From Palsa-147 sp963771905 (GTDB taxonomy: Bacteria > Acidobacteriota > Terriglobia > Acidiferrales > UBA7541): a stretch of 64,000 bases of DNA. Position numbers and translations under genes: made by a program. Below are positions 58,647-64,000 of the stretch, in pieces. The number at the start of each line of letters is the position of its first letter. Positions within the stretch are counted from its first letter, which is position 1. The notes beneath the pieces are model-generated. The model saw only the letters and a program-made list of their open reading frames with translations. It did no database searches and had not been told where the DNA came from. Where the stretch lies: NCBI GenBank assembly GCA_963771905.1, contig CAVYVI010000004.1, positions 248,001 through 312,000 of the forward strand, given 5' to 3'.

Positions 58647-59880
58647 ATCGCAAAGAGTCCGTCGGCTGGAGTTGGGCCGCCCTGTTCGCCGGCAAATATC
58701 CGAAGAGAAGGCCCGTCGAGCAGGAGACCACGAACGCAATCACCACGGAGAGCCAGGAAATCGGAATCCGAATGTCGCCGGGGACGGCCAGCGCGGTCAG
58801 CAGCGCCTCGACCAGAAGTGGAATCGCCACGGCGATGGCGATTCCGGTGACGGCGCCCGTTCCGCTGATCATCACGGCTTCCATCAGAAACTGATAGAGG
58901 ATTGCGCCGCGCGGCGCACCCAGCGCCTTTCGTATGCCGATTTCGCGCGTTCGCTCGGTCACGGTCACGAGCATGATGTTCATGATTCCGATGCCGCTGA
59001 TCGCCAGCGCAATCAGCGCGACGACAATCAGAACGATCGTCATCGCCAGCGAAATGTGACGCGCCGTTTCAAGGATCCCGCTGAGATTCTGCACCTGATA
59101 ATCGACGCCCGCGCGATGCCGGCTCCGCAAAATCTCTCCCACCTCGCGCGTTACGAGCGGGACATTCTCCGGGCTGTCGGCCTGCACGTAGAACGTCTTG
59201 ACGTATTCCTGGCCGGTGTAATACCGAATCAGCGAAAACGGAACGATCATCGACTCGCCCGTGATTTCCGATTGGCCAAACGTCGCGGCGCGCTCGCGAA
59301 ACACGCCGATCACGGTGAAGGTCAGCTCGCCCACGCGGATTTGCTTTCCGACGGGATCGTCCGCCGGATAAACGACGGCGGCGAGTTCCTGCGTGAGGAG
59401 ACAAACTTTGCTCCGCGACGCCATATCGTCCTGATCGAGATACCGGCCGCGGGTGATTTCCAGATTGCGAATTTCCTGAAATCCTTCAGTGACGCCGACC
59501 AGGCTGACGGGATGCTCGACGCCGCCGGCGATCACGGTCATTGGAATCTCACGCGTCCCGGCCGTTTCCACGACCTCGGGAATTGCGGCCTTGACCGCGG
59601 CGAGGTCGCTGACGGAAATTTCGTCCGAGAGCGTCGACGGTTGCGCGCCGCCCGCGTGGATTACTTCGCCATACACCAGATTGGAACCAACGGCTTCGAT
59701 CTGCCCGATGATGTAGCGCTTTCCGGCAAGAGCCACGGTGACGACCAAAACAATGCACGCGCTTCCGATAATGACGCCAAGCATGGTGAGAACGGCGCGC
59801 AGCTTATTGGCGCGCAAGGCCTGCATCGCGAGGCTCCAGGTCTCAGCGAGAATGATCGGCGAGTTGGCTCGGGTGTCCAC
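58639..59880 (-). CDS. MacB-type ABC transporter permease (FtsX/MacB_PCD)
   Basis: 413 residues from a GTG at 59880. MacB layout: N-terminal helix (LRAVLTMLGVIIGSACIVLVV), a large periplasmic core domain (about 55-280; for example LVYGEVIHAGG, PEVVETAGTREIPMTV) and three C-terminal helices (TIVLIVVALIALAISGIGIMNIMLVTVTERTREIGIRKALG is the FtsX-domain signature). The nucleotide-binding domain is absent, so a separate ATPase is required, and none is adjacent. Paired with a TolC-like gene. Export of lipoproteins, macrolides or small molecules is possible. Confidence 0.88.
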   Translation of the reverse strand: MDTRANSPIILAETWSLAMQALRANKLRAVLTMLGVIIGSACIVLVVTVALAGKRYIIGQIEAVGSNLVYGEVIHAGGAQPSTLSDEISVSDLAAVKAAIPEVVETAGTREIPMTVIAGGVEHPVSLVGVTEGFQEIRNLEITRGRYLDQDDMASRSKVCLLTQELAAVVYPADDPVGKQIRVGELTFTVIGVFRERAATFGQSEITGESMIVPFSLIRYYTGQEYVKTFYVQADSPENVPLVTREVGEILRSRHRAGVDYQVQNLSGILETARHISLAMTIVLIVVALIALAISGIGIMNIMLVTVTERTREIGIRKALGAPRGAILYQFLMEAVMISGTGAVTGIAIAVAIPLLVEALLTALAVPGDIRIPISWLSVVIAFVVSCSTGLLFGYLPANRAAQLQPTDSLRYE

Positions 59881-60118
59881 GCGGTCGCTTCGACTCTACC
59901 TCAGGGGTGCGCTCAACTCCACGTTGGTTTCCAGGACCGCATCCGTCTGGACAACTGGAGCAAAGGGCTAACGTATTGGAATCCGAATCGGGGCAAAACG
60001 ATGCATCAAAATTCCAAGAGGGGCGCTGCCATGTGCCAGGAGTGGCGAGACTTATTGCGGCGCGTTTGACCGCGTGCAAACCGGAATGATATAAACGATT
60101 CAGCCGCTTTTCTCCGGT

Positions 60119-60194
<76 letters not shown>

Positions 60195-60253
60195 AGTTTT
60201 GCCGCACACCGCGTTTGCGCTTCGTTCCGCCTTCCTTTAAAGAGTCCCGAGAG

Positions 60254-60259
60254 TAGAAT
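60254..60259 (+). promoter_or_regulatory. Candidate -10 box 7 nt before a start codon
   Basis: TAGAAT precedes the ATG at 60267 by 7 nt. Its last base overlaps an alternative ATG (60258), which favours 60267 as a leaderless start. Confidence 0.35.
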
Positions 60260-60266
60260 GCCCACC

Positions 60267-61367
60267 ATGAAAAATGCCGGGCGATTCGCGCTGTTCCTTT
60301 GCTTCCTACTCCTTGCGGCTGCGGCATCCCAAGCCCAAGTGCACCCATCTGAAGCGCCTCTGCAATTCGCCGAGTTCGGCGATTTCAGATTGCAGAGCGG
60401 CGCGGTGATCCACAATTTCCATCTCGGCTATCGCACGGTCGGAAAACTTAATGCCGACAAATCGAACGCGATCCTCTGGCCGACGTGGCTGGACGGCCGA
60501 ACGGAAAATCTGCTCGAACTCATCGGTCCCGCCCGAATCGTGGACAGCGGAAAGTATTTCGTCATAGTGGTGGATGCCATCGGCAACGGCGTTTCGACGT
60601 CCCCGTCGAACAGCAAGTCGCAGCCGCTGATGGAATTTCCGGAATTCACGATCCGCGATATGGTCGAATCCGAGCACCGGCTGGTGACGGAGGTGTTTCA
60701 CCTCTCGCATCTCCGCGCCGTCATGGGACTTTCAATGGGAGGGATGCAGACCTTTTCTTGGGCGCTGGCCTATCCGGATTTTATGGACCTTGCCATTCCC
60801 ATCGTCGGCTCGCCGCAATCCACCTCCAACGACAAGCTGCTCTGGTCAGCAGAGATTGACGCGATGGAACTCGATCCGGCGTGGAACAACGGCCATCCCA
60901 CTGGCCCGCTGACTCGCGGATACGCCGTGTCTCTGGAAGTCGGCGCGCTGAACGGTTTTTCGCCGGCATATCGTGTGGCTCACACCGCGCCCGGAGACTT
61001 CGATTCGTTTTTCGCAGCGCTGAAAAAGAATGCGACCGAGGACCCCGGCGCAGCTTGCGATCAGATCCGCCAGCGGCAGGCCATCATCGCGCTCGATGTT
61101 CCCGCGGAATTGGGCGTCACGCTGGAGAAAGCAGCGGAGCGCGCTCACGCGAAATTTCTCGTGATTCTCTCGCCGCAGGACCACATGGCGAATCCCATCC
61201 CGGTGGAGACGTTCGCCAAATCCATCGCCGCTCCCGTTGTGACAATGGACTCAACCTGCGGCCATCAAAGTACCGGTTGCGTCGCGTATGGCCCCATCGT
61301 CTCCCAATTCCTCGCAAGCCCCGCGTCGGTCCGCAGCGTAACCTTACGGGACATTACGAGCCATTGA
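60267..61367 (+). CDS. Secreted MetX-like alpha/beta hydrolase
   Basis: 366 residues from the ATG at 60267 with a clear signal peptide (MKNAGRFALFLCFLLLAAAASQAQ). The fold is that of homoserine O-acetyltransferase: NFHLGYRTVGKLNADKSNAIL, nucleophile Ser in GLSMGGMQTF, Asp in LSPQDHMANP, His in STCGHQS. Classical MetX is cytoplasmic, so this exported member probably has another hydrolase or acyltransferase activity. No ribosome site is obvious. It follows tRNA-Ala by 72 nt and converges with the PagL-like gene. Confidence 0.82.
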   Translation: MKNAGRFALFLCFLLLAAAASQAQVHPSEAPLQFAEFGDFRLQSGAVIHNFHLGYRTVGKLNADKSNAILWPTWLDGRTENLLELIGPARIVDSGKYFVIVVDAIGNGVSTSPSNSKSQPLMEFPEFTIRDMVESEHRLVTEVFHLSHLRAVMGLSMGGMQTFSWALAYPDFMDLAIPIVGSPQSTSNDKLLWSAEIDAMELDPAWNNGHPTGPLTRGYAVSLEVGALNGFSPAYRVAHTAPGDFDSFFAALKKNATEDPGAACDQIRQRQAIIALDVPAELGVTLEKAAERAHAKFLVILSPQDHMANPIPVETFAKSIAAPVVTMDSTCGHQSTGCVAYGPIVSQFLASPASVRSVTLRDITSH

Positions 61368-61409
61368 AGTCGTGCGATGTTGAGCGTGGCCCGAGCCATC
61401 GAGCCAAAA

Positions 61410-62246
61410 TTAGTGGCGATGCCAGCCGTGAAACCATTCATAGCCCAACGTGAAGAAGAATGACGCGTTGTATCCGGGATTTTTCTCGCCGAGGCCGGCG
61501 CTCGAATGGTGTACGAGCTGGCCCTCGAAAACGATCGCCTGCCCGGGCTTGGTGAAGAAATTAATTCCGAGGGAGCCCTGCGGCGTGAAGTTCACAGCCG
61601 AAGTCGGCCCTCCGGAATCAATCGGCGGCGGAACTGGCTGCGTCGTGAACAGCAAGCCGCCCGCGAGCTGGATATACGGCGCGAGCCGTTTTCCGTGCGT
61701 GAAATTCCAGCGAAGAATGATGGGCTTGCCGCTCACGCCATATACGCTGCCAACATCCGGCGTAAACACATAATAAACAGGCATGAACTCGCCCGCGAAT
61801 TCGAAGTTGCCGCGTAGCCAGCTTCCGAGATGATCGCCCGTCAGCACGATGCCAATGTGCGCGCCTGCCTCGGCGAACCGGGTGCCCGATCTTTTTCCCG
61901 CGCCGATGCCGCCGCCCGCCATGACGCCGGTCTCCCATGTGCCTTCGTGAAAATAAAGCGAGGGCAGACGTTCCTCTGGAAGGACCGTTGGAGCCGGCGC
62001 TCCGGCCGGCGCCGCGTTCGATGCCGGGTTCTGCGCGAGCGCTGGAGACTGCTTCGCGGCATCATCCGTCGTCGCCATCGCCGCCGTATCACTCTGGGCC
62101 GCAACGCTCGTCGACGAATCCTGCTGCACCGCCGAGGATGCATCAGAGCGAGCCGGCGCCTTTCCCCGCACATCGCCCTGCGCATGAGCCAGCACCGGCG
62201 CCGCCATCGCGCCAAAGCAAATCAACCATCGAACCGCGCGCTTCAT
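61410..62246 (-). CDS. PagL-like lipid A 3-O-deacylase (acyloxyacyl hydrolase family)
   Basis: 278 residues from the ATG at 62246. Signal peptide (MKRAVRWLICFGAMAAPVLAHA), then an Ala/Ser/Asp-rich linker (about 25-85), then an outer-membrane beta-barrel of about 170 residues. The C-terminal segment VHHSSAGLGEKNPGYN matches the PagL signature with the H-x-S catalytic pair (HHSSAG) and conserved NPG. It would remove the 3-linked acyl chain of lipid A. The long linker before the barrel is unusual for PagL. Confidence 0.8.
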   Translation of the reverse strand: MKRAVRWLICFGAMAAPVLAHAQGDVRGKAPARSDASSAVQQDSSTSVAAQSDTAAMATTDDAAKQSPALAQNPASNAAPAGAPAPTVLPEERLPSLYFHEGTWETGVMAGGGIGAGKRSGTRFAEAGAHIGIVLTGDHLGSWLRGNFEFAGEFMPVYYVFTPDVGSVYGVSGKPIILRWNFTHGKRLAPYIQLAGGLLFTTQPVPPPIDSGGPTSAVNFTPQGSLGINFFTKPGQAIVFEGQLVHHSSAGLGEKNPGYNASFFFTLGYEWFHGWHRH

Positions 62247-62309
62247 CTCGATTCGCTCCACCTGAAAAATAAAGGTCAGATGCTTCGCCGCCGCGCTCCG
62301 CCTCACCGC

Positions 62310-64000
62310 TCAATACTTCCACGACATGTCGGCGCCCTTTGGCGCGGTCTTCTCAATGTGCGCCGCCGCGAGCGGCAGAATGCGCTCGTTGAACGTCAGC
62401 CAGCCGTACATCATCGTTTCGTGAATATCGTCCGATTTGACCGGCATGTGCGGATCGCCCGTAAAACAGTGCGGCATATGCGGACCGAATTCGAAATCCC
62501 CCGCGTAGTACGGATCGTTCGTGCTCTCGAGGAATTTCTGAAGAAGCCGCACGGCATTGTCCAAGTAAAATGTATCGCGCGTGCCGACTCTCACGTGAAT
62601 CTTGCCGACGAGCTTCGGGCCCAGCGTCTTCCAATCGCGCTCGAGAATGTAATCCAGATCGAAGTGCTCGCGCCAATACGCCGCGACGTCCCTGTCGATG
62701 TCGCCCGTCTCCGGATTCCAGATCGGCTTGGGATATCCATCATCTCCCATCGGACCAAAGACAGCGTCAAAAATGCCGAGTTGCTCGGTCGAGCGCCCGT
62801 GCGAGCCGAGCGCCGACTCGATCTTGCTCATTCCCTCAATCGTCTGCAAAGTTTGATCGTCCGGCGTGCGCGCCAGCGGCCGCGCAATGTGCGACCACGG
62901 CTCGTCGTACGCAAACGCGTTCTTGTCGTTGTAAATGTCGACCGACATGTACGCATGAAAATCCACGGGGTCAGGGCACATCGTCCATGCGCCGTTGTAG
63001 AAATCCGGATAGAAGACCTGGGAGGCCAGCGTCTCCCATCCTCCGGTCGAGCCGCCGTACAGGGCACGCGCCCAACCCTGGCCGATGCCGCGATATTTTT
63101 TCTCGACCGCGGGAATGAGTTCCTGCGTAATCGCATCGCCGTACGGTCCGACGTTGGCCGTATTCACGGCGTAAGAATCGTCGTAATACGGATTCGCGTG
63201 CTGGATTTCGATCAGGATGACGTGCGGCATCCGCCCCGACGTCCAATCTTGATAAAATTTATAACTGTATTCGGCGACCAACTTCTCTGTGCCCTTCGAG
63301 TCGGGAGCGGGTGGTTCGGTGCGGAAGCCTAGCCCATCGAAAATGTCGTGACTGAAGTGGCCTTGTAAGACGACGAGGGGGTAATGCGCCTCGGGATGCT
63401 CGTCGAATCCTTCCGGCAGTAGCACGATCGCGCCGAGTTCCATCGGCCGTCCCCAGAATTTCGTCAGCAGCTCGCTCTGAATGTGGAGATGCTTCACATA
63501 CTTCGTGTCCTGCGGCGCGTCAATGGCTGGAATTTTTTCCGTGAGCTCGATCTTGATCACGCCGCCCGTCGCGGGATCGATGCGCAGCTTCTGCGGCTTG
63601 CTGTACAAGTTTCCCGGCTTCGAATTCCAGTGCTGCCCTTCTCCGCGATCCATGGGAAGCTTCAGGACGTGGCCATCGGCGCGGTGAAACGTCTCGTAAA
63701 TATTCAGCAAGCCCTGCACCGTGTAATCGCCCGCCGGAATATTTTCGATGCTCGCCACCGGCGCACCCGGGACCGTCCGATCGAACGCAACCGGCGTTTC
63801 CGCGGCCAGTCCATCCACATCGACTCCAAAAATTTGCTGCGAATCGCCCATGTAGCTGATGGCAAAGCGTGGCTCATCTTCGCCCGATTTCGAAATGAGG
63901 AGATAAACTCGCCCGTCGAGCGGCGACGCGCTCAAATTCTTCGCGTAGGAAATCTCGAAGCGCAGCGGCGCGGCTTTGGCTGCATGCTTCACCCGGTTCG
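62310..64000 (-). CDS. Putative esterase (alpha/beta-hydrolase), 5' end beyond window
   Basis: At least 560 residues; the frame stays open to the window edge, so the start and probable signal peptide are missing. The N-terminal beta-rich domain (about 1-170) has a regulatory/binding look (RFEISYAKNLSASPLDGRVYLL). The C-terminal hydrolase domain has PLVVLQGHFSHD, the nucleophile region YGGSTGGWETLA (GxSxGG), VGTRDTFYLDNA with a candidate Asp and FGPHMPHCF with a candidate His. It resembles secreted esterase D/enterochelin esterase-like proteins common in Acidobacteria. Substrate unknown. Confidence 0.78.
   Translation of the reverse strand, partial: NRVKHAAKAAPLRFEISYAKNLSASPLDGRVYLLISKSGEDEPRFAISYMGDSQQIFGVDVDGLAAETPVAFDRTVPGAPVASIENIPAGDYTVQGLLNIYETFHRADGHVLKLPMDRGEGQHWNSKPGNLYSKPQKLRIDPATGGVIKIELTEKIPAIDAPQDTKYVKHLHIQSELLTKFWGRPMELGAIVLLPEGFDEHPEAHYPLVVLQGHFSHDIFDGLGFRTEPPAPDSKGTEKLVAEYSYKFYQDWTSGRMPHVILIEIQHANPYYDDSYAVNTANVGPYGDAITQELIPAVEKKYRGIGQGWARALYGGSTGGWETLASQVFYPDFYNGAWTMCPDPVDFHAYMSVDIYNDKNAFAYDEPWSHIARPLARTPDDQTLQTIEGMSKIESALGSHGRSTEQLGIFDAVFGPMGDDGYPKPIWNPETGDIDRDVAAYWREHFDLDYILERDWKTLGPKLVGKIHVRVGTRDTFYLDNAVRLLQKFLESTNDPYYAGDFEFGPHMPHCFTGDPHMPVKSDDIHETMMYGWLTFNERILPLAAAHIEKTAPKGADMSWKY

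Noticed and set aside
58486..60069. 527-codon plus-strand open frame
   Set aside because: Antisense to the MacB-type permease; no ribosome site and shadow-like composition.
61830..63332. 500-codon plus-strand open frame
   Set aside because: Antisense to the PagL-like and esterase genes, with Arg/His/Val-rich shadow composition.

Overview
The window looks like chromosomal DNA of a GC-rich member of the Acidobacteriota. No marker search was possible, so this rests on gene content: three proteins of the VWFA-related family that is characteristic of Acidobacteria (TIGR03436 type), Ser/Thr kinases followed by TPR arrays, a VPS10/BNR-repeat secreted protein, a GH63-like glucosidase, a hopanoid hpnI/hpnJ locus and high-copy-looking intergenic palindromes. 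Promoters often show a -10 box within 6-8 nt of the start codon, which suggests leaderless or very short-leader mRNAs.

Region 1 (1-25.7 kb) is mostly core. It begins with the 3' end of a RecB/AddB-type nuclease gene. Three secreted VWFA proteins follow, then a housekeeping block on the minus strand (ileS-lspA-lgt and rluD) covering isoleucyl-tRNA charging, lipoprotein maturation and 23S rRNA pseudouridylation. Next come a TonB-like protein, a large BNR-repeat secreted protein, a GH63 glucosidase and a GT-C-like membrane protein. A four-gene minus-strand cassette (nucleotidyltransferase, heptose-7-P kinase, sedoheptulose-7-P isomerase, HAD phosphatase) could make NDP-heptose. An MFS exporter closes the region; its last codons run into a tRNA T-arm-like fragment.

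Region 2 (25.7-53.6 kb) looks accessory. It holds a kinase-TPR receptor with a partner of unknown function, a dienelactone hydrolase, degenerate IS3-type remnants, an IS110/IS1111-type element, three copies of a ~195-bp repeat, a 32-bp tandem triplet, a RsbU-like phosphatase, an SDR, a DHFR-like protein and a three-gene two-component operon. A second kinase-TPR gene appears split by a one-base frameshift. A site-2-type protease, a VOC protein, an encapsulin nanocompartment operon (DyP peroxidase with C-terminal targeting peptide, then shell), a cytidylate-kinase-like protein and an EmrAB-TolC-type efflux operon follow. The region ends at tRNA-Gln(CTG), whose T-arm shares 22 identical bases, in the same orientation, with the fragment at 25.7 kb.

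Region 3 (53.6-64 kb) has the hopanoid side-chain operon hpnJ, two 4-TM EmrE/ArnEF-like proteins and hpnI; a MacB-type permease with a TolC-like protein; tRNA-Ala(GGC); a secreted MetX-like alpha/beta hydrolase; a PagL-like lipid A deacylase; and a putative esterase cut by the window edge.

The most interesting points are the paired small transporters inside the hopanoid operon, the encapsulin/DyP operon whose shell RBS lies in the codons of the cargo-targeting peptide, the split kinase-TPR gene, and the mosaic of repeats and IS fragments between 30 and 37.3 kb.
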